Program-made: the position numbers and the translations under genes
Assembly (NCBI RefSeq): GCF_000350225.1
Contig: NW_005179014.1
Location: forward strand, 110,881-174,880
DNA length: 64,000 bases
Direction: 5' to 3'
Source of the DNA: Chondrus crispus
Lineage: Eukaryota; Rhodophyta; Florideophyceae; Gigartinales; Gigartinaceae
Notes under the pieces: model-generated
Told to the model about the DNA's origin: nothing
Seen by the model: only the letters and a program-made list of their open reading frames with translations
Database searches by the model: none
Shown here: positions 53,590 to 64,000 of the stretch, one piece after another
Numbering within the stretch: the stretch's first letter is position 1
How the letters are laid out: every line of letters begins with the position of its first letter

Positions 53590-55260
53590 GCCAAGCCCAT
53601 GCTTGCCCATGCCCTCTGTCGGCGCCTTGTAATTTAACAAACAATTACTAGTCTATCATACTATATTACTGTACCCTGCATTTTCGCATACATCGCAAGC
53701 CCGTATGCATCGTCCCACGGTGTCCGGCTGGACGCGTGCGCAGCTGGCACCAGGCGCATGCTCACGGGGGAGGGCGTGCACGCTGTAAGCCTGTTGGCGG
53801 GGTATAGTAGTCGTCTCTAACAACTGACTAATCTTCCCTGCGATTATATTACACTGGCCAGGCCGTGCTTGCCCATCCCCTCCGCTGTGGGCTCCCTGTG
53901 ATTTAACATACAGTAGCAAATCTATCCTGCTATATTACAGTGCCCCACATTATGGCTTACATTGTAAGCACGTGCGCCTCGCTCCGCATTGTCCAGCTAT
54001 ACACGTACACAGATGTACACGAGCACATACTTAGGGTGCACGTTGAAAGGCCACTGAGGGATACTGTAGTCGTCCCCGCAAATAAATAATCATCACTGCG
54101 ATAATACTGCACTGGCCAGGCCATGGTTGCCCATCCCCTCCGCCGTGGGCTCCCTATGATTCAACATACAGTAGCAAATCTATCATACTATATTACAGTG
54201 CCCTACATTATGGCTTACATCGTAAGCCCGTGCGCCTCGCTCCACATTGTCCAGCTGTTCACGTGCACAGCTGTCCACGAGCGTATACTTATAGCCACCT
54301 GCGTGCACGCACGTGCACGCGGGTGGCTATAAGTACAGCGACGAATACTTAATTGCGGGGACGACTACTGAACCCCGTAATATTTTACATCTATCAATAT
54401 CAATTCAGGTTGCAATATGTAGGCTACATTTAGCTATCAACGATAGAATCCCTTAAAGATGTCCGACCTACAATTCTGTCTTTCACGGTTATAACCATGT
54501 AGAAACATTGCATGGAGGCGCAACGCCCGGTTTTTGGTTGTGAGCAACCTTTTATGTAGAGTCACTAGGACTATAAAAGCAGGTCGAAGAGGCTACTCGT
54601 CTTCGACCTCAGCACATTGAGCACCTGAATCACAATCTCCAACGACAACTCTGTCCCAAACCCGTGCTCACTAACAATTCCGAGGCAATGCCCTGCTACT
54701 TCGCTTTTCCTGCGGGAACACTAATTGTTACTTCTTCCCACACGCTCAAATTCCCCTTCGGACCGCCCCCCTCCGTCCGTCTCCCGACAGTCCCCGCAAA
54801 TAAACTATCTTCACTGCGATTATAATAAATTGGTCAGGCCCGTGCTTACCCGTCTATTCCGCCGTCGGCTCCCTGTGATTTAATATACAGTTACTAATCT
54901 ATCATACTATATTACAGTGCCCTACATTATGGCTTACATCGTAAACCCGTGCGCCTCGCTCTACATTGACCATCTGAACACGGGCACAATTGTCCACGAG
55001 TGCATACTTACCGGCGGGCGCGGGCACGCTGTAAGGCCACTTGGGTGTACAGTTGTCGTCCCCGCAAATTAATAATCGTCACTGCGATAATACCACACTG
55101 GCCAGGCCCGTGCTTGCCCGTCCCCTCCACCGTCGGCTCCCTGTGTTTTAATATACAATTACTAATCTATCATACTATATTACAGTGACATACATTATGC
55201 CTTACATTGTAAGCCCGTGCCCCTCCGAGACGCGTGTACAGCTGGACACTGTTCCTGGAC
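53590..55260. repeat. Tandem array of ~265-bp units, interrupted
   Basis: The marker CTATCATACTATATTACAG-type sequence recurs at about 53655, 53921, 54181, 54898 and 55168. Each is followed by CATTATGGCTTACAT, GTAAGCCCGTGC, TCGTCCCCGCAAAT and GGCCAGGCCC. Spacing is 260-270 bp except for a 717-bp step that holds ~450 bp of unrelated sequence, beginning just after the hairpin 54286-54335. Confidence 0.9.
54286..54335. repeat. Hairpin with ~24-bp arms
   Basis: Arms pair with one mismatch around the centre 54310/54311. It lies where the tandem array is interrupted. Confidence 0.88.
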
Positions 55261-55329
55261 GTTAGTCTAGGTGTAAGCAAGAAAAAAGGGGACTCGTTAT
55301 TACACGTGTTCACTTTTCTTTTCTGTAAA

Positions 55330-55580
55330 GTACACGTGTTCACCTCTCCTTATGAGGGGAACGGGGTGTGAGGGGAACGAGGTGGTGCTGAACTTTTTTT
55401 CTGTGAAGTAGTAAAGTACACTTGTTCACTTCTCCTCATGAGGGGAACGGGGTGTGTGTGATGAGGGGAACGGGGTGGTGCTGAACTTTTCTGTAAAGTA
55501 GTAAAGTACACGTGTTCATTTCTCCTTATGAGGGGAACGGGGTGTGAGGGAAACGGGGTGGTGCTGAATTTTTTTTCTGT
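55330..55580. repeat. Three ~90-bp tandem units
   Basis: TACACGTGTTCAC...CTCCTTATGAGGGGAACGG recurs at about 55330, 55420 and 55508, with a shorter GAGGGGAACGGGGTG repeat inside each unit. Confidence 0.85.
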
Positions 55581-55599
55581 AATAACTTTTTTTCTCGCC

Positions 55600-56460
55600 G
55601 CGGCGCCAACATACACCCCCAGCCACCGCCGCCAAGCCGGCACCCGTACTAAGCCCCCGCCGCCAAGCCGATTCACACGCCCGGCTACCGCCGCGGAGCT
55701 AACATCCACGCCAGGCCCCCACCGCGAAGCCGACACTAACGCCAAGCTCCTGCTGCGGCGCCAACATCCACGCCAATCCCGCGCCGCCAAGCCGACACTG
55801 ACGACAAGCTCCTGCCCTGGCGTCAACATCCACTTCGAGCCCCCGCCGCCAAGCCGACACCCACGCCAGGCCCCCGCCTCCGAGCCGACACACACGCCCA
55901 GCAGCCGCTGCGGCGCCAACATTCACATCAAGCCCCCGCCGCCAAGCCGACACCCACACTAAGCTGCCGCCGCGGCGTCAACATCCACGGCAAGCCCCCG
56001 CCGCGGCGCCAACATCCACGCCAAGCCCCCGCGGCCAAGCCGACACTAACGCCAAACCCCCGCCGCCAAGCTAACACCCACGCCAAGCTGCTGCCGCCGA
56101 GCCGACATTCGCACCAAGCCGCCGTGCCGACATCCACTACAAGCTGCACCAACAACCACGCCAACCCGCAGGGCCGACATCTACCTTAAGGCGCCGCTCC
56201 TATATCCACCCCAAGCTGCTGCCGCCGTGCTGACATCCACCCCAAGCCGCCGCGCCGACATTCCCCCAAAGCTGCCGCGCCGACATTCACCCCAAGCCGC
56301 CGCGTCTACATCCATCCCAAGCCACCGCGTAGACATCCACTCCAAGCGGCCGAGCCGACATCCACCCCAATCTGCCGCCGCCGCGCCGAAATCTACCGCA
56401 AAGCGCCGCACCGACATCCATACCAAGCCATCGCACCCAGCCGCAGCCGCGCCGTCGAGC
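55600..56460. repeat. GC-rich minisatellite
   Basis: Degenerate units of CCCCCGCCGCCAAGCCGACA / CATCCACGCC alternate for ~860 bp, giving long meaningless frames on both strands. It ends 20 bp before the ParB-like gene's ATG. Confidence 0.9.
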
Positions 56461-56479
56461 TTGATATTTGTCACTTGCC

Positions 56480-57589
56480 ATGTCACGAGAGAACCGAAGA
56501 AACTACTCGGATGTTTTGATTATAGAGAAGGTCCACGATGCTGTCTTTTCAAAAAAGCCCGTATCAGTATGTGCGGAGCTTCTGAAATCTGGTCCGAGGC
56601 TGCGACCATCCAATGTAACAAACGTGACTGAGATCAGCAAGGAGCTTAAAAGTTCTGGATTTCGTCGGAGCGAGCCCATCATTGTGTGGAAAGTTGGACG
56701 AGGCCGCTCGCCTGTTATCAAGGGGCATCAGCAGTTCGAAGCAGCACAAGCGTCTGGGTTGACGAGAGTGGTTGCGCAGTATGTCAAAAATGATACCAAC
56801 ACCAGGATGGAGGAAATACTCCCCACAGAGGCTGACCTTTTGTTTGCACATCAGTATGCCACAACGCTCAATCCGAAACCTTCTCCAAGATCCGTTCTGG
56901 CGAAACTGATGGAGTTGCGAGCTGCAATCGACACCATCCAAAAAGAAAGCAAGAAACCGGTTCCGCTGAGTTCTATTGACGTTGACTCCATTATGGAAAG
57001 GTTTCCACCACACCCTCCATCTGGGAGCTCGAGCGCTCAAAGTCACTTGCATTGGTCTCACCAAATAAGTAGAAACTACCTAAATGATTATTTGATGGCG
57101 TCGAAAACATGCCGCTTCAGAAGATTTGAACACCTCCTTGATGAACTGGAGAGGTTTCTGGAAAGATCTCATCAGGCCGTTGGAACTAAACTTCATTTTG
57201 ATGTATTGGGGATCGAAATGGACAGCATGGGATATGGCAAGCGCATACTGGAGCGTTTTCTGGCAAGGGCACTACGAAATCACAAGACAAAGCTGCACGA
57301 AGTTCTACATGCGAATGAAAAAAGTCGTCTGTTATCAAGACTAAGAAAAAAAGCACCAGCGACAAAAAAGCGCGGATACGTCAGTGACGATGATACTACT
57401 CTTTCTATTTATCTTGAAGGACTTGATCCAGAAGAGATGCTTGGAAAGGGAGAGGAATTTCTAATGGCTGTCTTGAAGGAAATCTCTGAGGAATGTCCAT
57501 TAAGTGCATCCAAACGATTGCAGTTACAACGAATTCGAAGGAAATCGGAAGAATTTTCGCGTCTTATTGATGAGTTTGCCACGAAATGA
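56480..57589 (+). CDS. ParB/Srx-fold domain protein
   Basis: The frame is intact: ATG at 56480 (MSRENRRNYSDV), 369 residues. Residues ~43-110 fit the ParB/sulfiredoxin fold: a short strand and helix, PIIVWKVGRGRSPVIKGHQQFEAAQASG, then TRVVAQYV. KGHQQFEAA stands for the family's DGHxRxxAA nucleotide-binding loop. No ParB helix-turn-helix is evident; the rest is helical and basic (RFLARALRNHKTKL, RLRKKAPATKKRG) with an acidic patch. ParB-fold proteins in bacteria are CTP-dependent partition switches; relatives are nucleases or kinases-like enzymes. Such a stand-alone gene in a eukaryote suggests transfer or a mobile-element origin. Function unknown; the fold call is moderate. Confidence 0.62.
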   Translation: MSRENRRNYSDVLIIEKVHDAVFSKKPVSVCAELLKSGPRLRPSNVTNVTEISKELKSSGFRRSEPIIVWKVGRGRSPVIKGHQQFEAAQASGLTRVVAQYVKNDTNTRMEEILPTEADLLFAHQYATTLNPKPSPRSVLAKLMELRAAIDTIQKESKKPVPLSSIDVDSIMERFPPHPPSGSSSAQSHLHWSHQISRNYLNDYLMASKTCRFRRFEHLLDELERFLERSHQAVGTKLHFDVLGIEMDSMGYGKRILERFLARALRNHKTKLHEVLHANEKSRLLSRLRKKAPATKKRGYVSDDDTTLSIYLEGLDPEEMLGKGEEFLMAVLKEISEECPLSASKRLQLQRIRRKSEEFSRLIDEFATK

Positions 57590-57608
57590 ACATATGCAGT
57601 ACACAATC

Positions 57609-58485
57609 TCAAATGATGGAAACGTAAAACGTGTCGTTCTCATGGTGGGTGTTGAAGCCCTTTTTAGCCTTCTCTGTTGGAATAAATTCAAAGAACACTC
57701 TTGAATTTGTGGATAAGCTAGCACAACCTTTGTGCGGAAGGTCTTGACGGAACAAGATAACATCTCCAGGGTCCTGTTCAGCTACTGTGACCCTATGCTT
57801 CACCTGGCGTCTGTGAATAGTGATCGGATATTCGGGCTGCAGCTCGGCATGCTCTCCTTGTTTCTGACTGTTGAGGCACAGTGCTTCATGCGCGCCTTCA
57901 TACAGTTTCAAGTTTTTCGGCGAATCAAGAAAGAGAATCCCAGAGAGTCTGGGGTGATTGTCGGACACAGGTTCCGGGGTCACAATCACAGTAAAGTTCT
58001 TGTTCTTCACAGTATCGAAGGCTGCGGAGAAGTGATGGGCCATAAATGGAATACTGTTTGTTGAAAACCGAAGCACATTGATCGCGAAGCACTTCAATTA
58101 TACTGCTGAACGACTTCCCAGTTTCCTTCTCGGCATCGGTAACCACAATATTGCGAACAGCTCTGGAGCTTATCTTGATCATTTTCCTTCCGGCATGGAT
58201 TGAAACCGGTAGCACTGACCCCAGCGGTGCCCCATCACTGATTTTCTTGTGGACATTGGTTATTTTGGTGATGGGGACGTGGTTGAAGATGAGTTCCATC
58301 TGCGTATGCTGGATTTTGTTGAAAATGTTCTTCAGTCCCTGCACTTCGTGCTCGTTCAAAACTTTCTCACATCGAAGAAATCCCTGTGCGTCGACTGCGA
58401 CAAGCTTTCCTTTGAGCTCATTTCCATCCGGAAACCCTGTTGGGGTCTTGTCCGTGGAGCTCCTTCGTAAACAGGACGTGTTCAT
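57609..58485 (-). pseudogene. 2OG-Fe(II)-oxygenase-like protein, frameshifted
   Basis: The N-terminal frame (58485-57925) has LVAVDAQGFLRCEKVLNEHE...IQHTQMELIF. The C-terminal frame (58097-57609) has SIPFMAHHFSAAFDTVK, FTVIVTPEPVSDNHPRLSGI, and QDPGDVILFRQDLPHKGCAS followed by NSRVFFEFIP. The latter resembles the GDxxxFxxxxxHxG...NxRxxxxxxxP end of double-stranded beta-helix oxygenases. One frame change near 58030-58090 is needed. It runs in the same direction as the Helitron genes and starts 480 bp beyond the helicase end. Fold assignment rests on the C-terminal motif only. Confidence 0.5.
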
Positions 58486-58830
58486 TGTTGAAATTCGAAA
58501 GCAATATGCATTAACTGGTTCAAGACGTTTCGCTTGGCGCGGAGACCTGTCTCTCCGATTCCTGTATTATTATCAGGCTCTCAAACTACAGATTTCGTTT
58601 CAGAAAATCTCCTTGCGCAATTACATTTGTTCCACGTGGAAGATACATATCAATGCTCCAGCTGCATCTTATACTGTAGCTGAAGCGTAGATATGTAGCC
58701 ATGTGCAAATCGGATCACGAATCAAAACAATTGAAATGTGAAAATATACAACACGAAATGGGCATGGCAGGTCGTCATTTATTTTCTTTTTTCAAGCCTT
58801 TCTTCAGATATGTCTATGATGTGTGAATGA

Positions 58831-58886
58831 CAACACACTGGTTGTAATTTCATGGAAATTTCATGGAAATTACAACCGGTGTGTTG
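58831..58886. repeat. 20-bp-arm hairpin downstream of the Helitron helicase
   Basis: Arms 58831-58850 and 58867-58886 pair with one mismatch; the loop holds a direct repeat TTTCATGGAAA. It could be the hairpin of a Helitron 3' end, but no CTRR motif sits at the usual short distance. Confidence 0.8.
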
Positions 58887-58964
58887 AATTTCTCACCACA
58901 CGATTTCATGGCGAAAATAGGAGTTTGGGAAATAGCACAATATGATCGAGTTTGGACCACCATT

Positions 58965-60745
58965 TCACGTGATTGTTCTTTCTCTGTTACGCGCCTCGGT
59001 TTCATACAGAACTCGCAGAGTTGCGTCATGGAGACCTTCCAGCTGTTCCTCTTCTTCGAGCAGAGACCTCTCGGGCTTGAAATATTCTATCACGTCATCT
59101 GTTAAGGGCTCGTATAAGTACAAGGAATCAAGCATTCTCACTCGCGATAAGACCACATAGAGAGACGCGACAGGGGGTCGGGCCGAACAACCCTTCATGA
59201 AAGGAAATGCAATGATGGCATCAGCGGTGACACTTTGCACTTTGTACGTCGTCGAAGCATGGGCAGGACCAAATGGCAGTTGTGTTACTTCAATGCTTCC
59301 CTCAGCCGCTAGTCGACCCTTCAGAGACGGCTTGAACTTTCTTGACCTCATTGGCTGTATCGGAATTGAATTGGCAGAAAGGTTCTTGGGAACCACTTCG
59401 AATCTTCTCGGCAGTGTGGTACTGCATGATGGCACACGCACGAAGCAAACAATGGGTTGTTCATTTGCCAGAAGGCATTCTACGTCAAACAGAGTGGTCT
59501 CCTCAAACGCTACGCTTTGACTAAACTTTACCCCCTCCAAAACGCCTTCCGTTCCATTTGCGATTCCAAGTTCAACTGAAACATTTTGTGTGACACGAAC
59601 TCGCATTTCGGGTACAGTGGAAGTAGCGGAGAAAAGTTTGACCTTTGAGTGTCCGTACAGGTGAGAAGCTTTCTCACGTCGTGCACTCCTATCGTTATTC
59701 CCTTGGAGTAATGAAATTTTGCCGCACAGACTATTGGTTTGATCCGATTCCTCTCGCGTATAGCCTTCACTGATTGCTAGTTAAGAGACGTTCGCAGTTC
59801 GTTTGACCTCACGAAGAGGGGAACGTATCCCTTTATTGATTGAGTCGGCGCCTGAGAGCGCAATGATCTCCCAATCACTCGTGTGTTAAGCATGTGACGA
59901 TCTGCTGCAGTCAGTTCTCATCTTCTAAGCCTTTTCAAACACGATGCATGGTCTGGGTCTGCGCTGTGCCTCATGCTTTCCTTCAACATGATGACATATT
60001 TCGGGCCTCTCCATCTTTGATATCCCATCTCATCGAGGAAGCATGTCCGCTTATTCGACAGTGATGGATCTTTGTACACGCATTCGCCTCCGACCGGCGG
60101 TATTTGGAAAAAGTCCCCACACAATAACACCAAAATCCCGCCAAAACAAGAATCATTTTCTTTCACCTTCTGAAGAAATACATCAAGCGCACCGAGATGT
60201 TTCCTATCAAGCATGGAAATCTCATCTATAATTACCATCACCGTTTCTGTGTACTCCTCTTTATACTTGTCTGGAATTTTGCGTTTTGAGTCGAAAAGGG
60301 TTCTTCCTCTAATTCCCAGGAGAGAGTGAAAGGTTTGTCCGCCAATCGAAGAGGCTGCGATCCCCGTCGGTGCACACGTTCGGACAGACCTTGGTCTTCC
60401 GCAGTTAAGTGCCAGGTGCTGCAACGCTTTGATAACTCTTGTCTTCCCGGTGCCACCCTCTCCTCCCAGGTACATGAGGAACTCATTTTTCGTCTCGTCA
60501 TGACTTGAGGGTTCAAATGGACTACTTGCGATTTCCATCCTATTCAGTAGCGCAGTTCCTGCAATTTCAAAAGCTTTAGACTGTAGCTCGTTAAGTTGAT
60601 GATGATTGGAAATTGTTTCAATCAGATGATTCATCGAAAGTCCGGTTGATTTCCTCTCTCCCCCAGGTTGATCATCACTCGCGATCGTTTCTGCCAATTG
60701 CCCTTCGAGTATTTGAACGGTTGTTTCGACCTCACCCTCCTGCAT
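58965..60745 (-). pseudogene. Helitron Pif1-type helicase part
   Basis: Walker A is GGEGGTGKTRVIKALQ, motif Ia TCAPTGIAASSIGGQTFHSL, Walker B MVIIDEISMLD and motif III LLCGDFFQIPPV (60745-59918). After a stop at 59918 the chain continues LNTRVIG, VPLFVRSNELRTSLN, then 59770-59528 and 59606-58965. The last part has RVTQNVSVELGIANGTEGVL, PFGPAHASTTYKVQS and SLYVVLSRVRMLDSLYL. At least three lesions. Confidence 0.92.
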
Positions 60746-61314
60746 GGTATTTGTACGAATACGCGGTTGGGATTTTTTCGCTTTTCATCTGACATACGAT
60801 TGCATCTTAGGCGATTACCAATGACCTCCGCTTTCATGACCTCTATTTGTCGGCTCACTTCTGCAGAGGTTATGGATGACACATCAGCAGGCCTTTTAGT
60901 GATATGTTCGTGAGATAAGATGTTTCCGGGAGTTGGGACAACAGGGACTTGAACGATTCCAGGCCAAAATAACCGCAAGGGAGTTGACACCAGATTATTT
61001 CCTGCGATATATCTGCTGCAGGTATTTGCTGTGCCAGAATATGCAATTTCCTTGGTCTCTGCGGAAAGCATGCCTTCACTTGTCGACATTCCAGATCCAG
61101 CTATCATTGATGATGTCATTGGACCACAACCTGTCTCAATTTGTAAGGATTCTTCCCAACACGGCGCTCCTTTGATACCCAGCTCTTCTGGCATCGTCAT
61201 GGCTTGATCGAAGTCGGCGGTATCATCATAGCGGTCCATGTATTCACTTACATGTGCAATCTTATTATTTCTTTCAACCTCTGCCGCCCTCTTTGAATCG
61301 TGATACTCCTGCAT
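60631..61314 (-). pseudogene. Helitron linker between Rep and helicase
   Basis: The open frame MQEYHDSKRAAEVERNNKI... runs between the two domains; its last codons overlap the start of the helicase frame. No domain of its own. Confidence 0.6.
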
Positions 61315-61368
61315 ATTTTCGAGAACCTCTCTCTTCTTTTCAGAAAAAAGCGTGGAATTCTCAAATTT

Positions 61369-63972
61369 TTATAGAGATTCCCAATATGACTGCCTTCCTT
61401 GGAGAATATCTTGATCCAAATGGAATGGAAATGTAAGAATCACAGCTATGAGTGCATATCTTTCTTTCTCATCTGTGCTTTTCAGTTTTTTTCTATCTGG
61501 AAGCCGAGGACCGACAATACCTGGGACTACATAAACCCTTCGGCAACGGATGGCATGTGTTCCTTCCAAAGGATGTCCTTCGGAAAATCTGTATCTAACA
61601 GGGTCTGTCTCCGTAGATCCGTCATTATCAGGAGCTCCAACTCGTTCTCTTTTTAACTTTGACACATACTCCATCATTGATATCTTCGCCATCTGTGTCG
61701 GACGATACAAAAAATCAAGGTATTGTGGACACGTCACATATTGGTCTCTGCCTACTGCGATCAAGCTGACCTCGTGCTTCCCTTTCAAGATGATGGACAT
61801 GGTTTGTGCCAGCATAAGGACAGCGAAATCATGTGATGATATCAAAGCTGTCTTTCGGCGTAGATATAATGCGCACATTGTTCCCGATACTTCTTGCTTT
61901 CGTGACAAACCTATGGCCATCGAGTTTATTCGGGACCTTGCAATCGAGAGATCTGAAAATGGAAGTCCGTCTTGTACCCGTTTCTGTTCTTGTATAGTAC
62001 GCCGATCAAAAGATTCTATTACAATCTTCTCAATCGGTTCATCATTATGCTAGATCTTTGTCACGTACTTCAGGCAATAGTAAAACGTGTCCGTGGTACC
62101 GCCGCCCACAAGAAATCTTATGTCATGATTGGACCGGAGAAGCAGTGTCAAGACATCGTTGTATGGGTTGATGTACTCATTATGGGGAAGCCTCTCCATA
62201 TCCATATGGAGGCCTTCACGGATGCATGTTTTCTAGACGGGCTTTCTCGGGAAGGAATCTCTGCATTCTCCGGACTTTGACGCCAAGCTTTGCTTGAAAC
62301 ATGATGACACATGCCTATAATTGTGCTCTTGAGTGAAGAGTAATACCTGGGCGAGCCGTAGCCTATACAATTGCTCGACCTTTTCTGTAGTTGTTTCCCT
62401 TTCTTCCGGAGCTTTAATCAACCATGTCAACCTTGCTGGAAGCAAGCAATGGATTTTTGTGAGCTCGTCGCTCTCCCTGTTATTTGGCCCTGTAGGAATT
62501 AAGAGGGTTTCAGTATTCTTACCTTGACCCTCGATGCTTCGCTGAAGCCTTCTGACCTCACTCCGGATGACAGTTGTGGCACCAAAAGCCATTTGGCAAA
62601 CACTGCACATTGATGTTGGAAACGGGCGCTTGTAACATGGAATCTTTCGCAACGCTTCCCTCGATATTTTATCCAGAGGGGTTAAACCGTCCTCACTTCC
62701 ACACGATGGACACAGAGGTTTCGGATCTAATGGTACCGAGCTTGATACGGCGCTATTAACGAATGCGCAAAAACGATATTTGAACCTCTCTCCATCTTCT
62801 GGGTCATCGCAGCGTTTTGAAAAGTCGCGTGCTCTGCGAGGAAGCCCAGCGATGAACACCACGAGGTACATGTGCAATGTTCCATTCTGCTGAGTTTCGA
62901 CCGCACCAATGTACGCCTTAACGTAACCCAAGAGACCACCTCCCTTCATTGATCTTCCACGCTTCCGGTCAAACCGAAGAATCTCTGTCACAAACGCATC
63001 ACAGACTATTTCAAAATATTCGGAACATGCGGTCGGATCCAATCCAGAAATAAGTAGCCTCTTTGCGTGAGATGGGAGACTCCCAAGTCTCGCGCTTTCG
63101 ATATCTTCCAGTCTTACATTCCCTGAAAGAATCGCAATTGCAATTGTACCGACATCGCTTGGCGTCAGTGTGACAAAAACCGCTCCTGACTTGAGATATG
63201 CGTCCATCGAGAAGGCCTTTCTTCGATACGTCATTCTTTCTGCTCCAGACCCCCACATATTGGATTGAGACGCACGAACAGTTTTTATCAGTTGGGCTGC
63301 GCGTGATGTGTCCTTAACCGTTTCTGCGGATGAACGACCGTTCATTTTTTTCTTTCCATCACTCTCGCTGCTTTGAGAGGGCATTGGCAAGCTCTTCTCG
63401 CGTAACATGTGCAAACTTTTCGTACTTATGGGGTGAATTAACTGCTCTTATACTTGTGGACCGTATCACTCGTTTCCTTCCGCAAATATCAAAGGCCACA
63501 AGTGGAAAAACTTTATGTTGTCCAAACCTTCCCGAACTCAATCGCATATAGTAATTAATGCACTCCTCAAACGAAACTGGTGAACACCTTTTTTTCCTGG
63601 ATGGCCACGTCCGAATGGGAACAAATCGGGGAATGCAAGAGCCAGCAGGTTTTCATCAAAGTCCGAAACAAATGAACCATAGTTGCGAACAAGCACAGTA
63701 TCTCTAGCAGACGCCAGAGCTTCAACCGTGGTTTGCGGACTCTCATCAACAAAAATAGAGGTTATCTCTTTGTACAAGACCTCCACGTTCTCCTCTTCCC
63801 TATCGCTTTCCAATTTTTCTTCCTCGCGCGTTTCGTCTTCCATTCGATGTACACGGATTGCTATCCGTTCTCTTTTCTCCTTCAGGCTCTCCAGTGCATT
63901 TTCATCAAGGTATGCGAAGAATCTCTTGTACAGGATGCTGTTCCCAAGGTAGAAGGCAAGCAAGTCGCGCAC
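61369..63972 (-). pseudogene. Helitron Rep (Helitron_like_N) part
   Basis: FPDLFPFGRGHPG (63600s) is the conserved start of Helitron_like_N. A shifted piece, 63547-63359, supplies the middle. 63414-62233 holds the Rep core with QNGTLHMYLVVFI, where the second His of the HUH motif is Tyr (codon 62866-62868). The two-Tyr motif is FYYCLKYVTK near 62070. TAG stops fall at 62233 and near 62050 in an otherwise continuous frame. A cysteine-rich PLCPSCGSEDGL segment fits the zinc-binding insert. Confidence 0.88.
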
Positions 63973-64000
63973 TTTAGAGTGACGGCATTCGTGTCGGCGC

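Larger units (their letters stand above)
58965..64000 (-). mobile_element. Helitron (Rep plus Pif1-type helicase), decayed, runs off the window
   Basis: It holds the characteristic fusion of a rolling-circle Rep domain and a Pif1-family helicase in one orientation. Stops and shifts throughout mean it is inactive. The 5' end lies beyond 64000 and the 3' end is not resolved. Confidence 0.9.

Noticed and set aside
53590..55260. CRISPR-like array
   Set aside because: Units are ~265 bp and similar throughout, with no short repeat/unique spacer structure or cas genes; a satellite.
55350..56164. Gly/Trp/Val-rich and Pro-rich frames of 78-190 codons
   Set aside because: Translations of the minisatellite; repeat unit, not protein, explains them.
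58790..58886. Helitron 3' terminus at the 58831 hairpin
   Set aside because: No CTRR-T end at the expected short distance, and this hairpin belongs to a wider set unrelated to Helitrons.

Overview
The window looks like nuclear DNA of a eukaryotic alga, most plausibly a red macroalga. Host genes are compact and mostly intronless or with short GT-AG introns. Two Golgi-type glycosyltransferases sit near the left end, and diverse transposons fill most of the rest. The species is an inference from gene content; nothing in the sequence proves it. There are no bacterial operons, rRNA genes or CRISPR arrays.

Layout. 1-1.1 kb: 3' part of a membrane-anchored Uma2-type nuclease-fold protein. 4.6-6.0 kb (minus) and 9.5-11.7 kb (plus, two introns): two type II membrane glycosyltransferases, separated by a 2.7 kb fold-back repeat. 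11.9-12.5 kb: a MITE. 12.7-15.2 kb: a decayed two-gene DNA transposon. 16.1-23.5 kb: a Harbinger-like transposon with 3-bp target duplication whose ends enclose a broken transposase, a solo LTR, an RPAC1 fragment, an intact ARMC1-like gene and a Myb/SANT-type gene. 24.2-26.7 kb: decayed ELP2 and NSDHL/ERG26 copies, arranged divergently. 26.8-31.9 kb: dead Copia element with a nested solo LTR. 33.1-34.1 kb: Harbinger-type transposase relic. 34.3-37.2 kb: pogo-type element with non-transposase DNA inside. 38.6-45.4 kb: second dead Copia carrying an LTR inside an LTR. 45.7-50.6 kb: unrecognised broken reading frames. 53.6-56.5 kb: tandem repeats. 56.5-58.5 kb: a ParB-like gene and a 2OG-oxygenase-like pseudogene. 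59-64 kb: a Helitron (Rep/helicase) running off the end.

What stands out. (1) At least 18 hairpins with 12-31 bp perfect or near-perfect arms and tiny loops lie across the window. They share no sequence, and two can be shown against related copies to have arisen by local inverted duplication. (2) The 7.4 kb Harbinger-like element appears to be one insertion, at the base of such a hairpin, that carries host gene sequence. (3) The 7-mer TACTGTA/TACAGTA is about six-fold over-represented. (4) Both Copia elements have a primer site complementary to the anticodon region of initiator tRNA-Met, the half-tRNA priming known for Drosophila copia. (5) ParB-like and 2OG-oxygenase-like genes sit against a Helitron.
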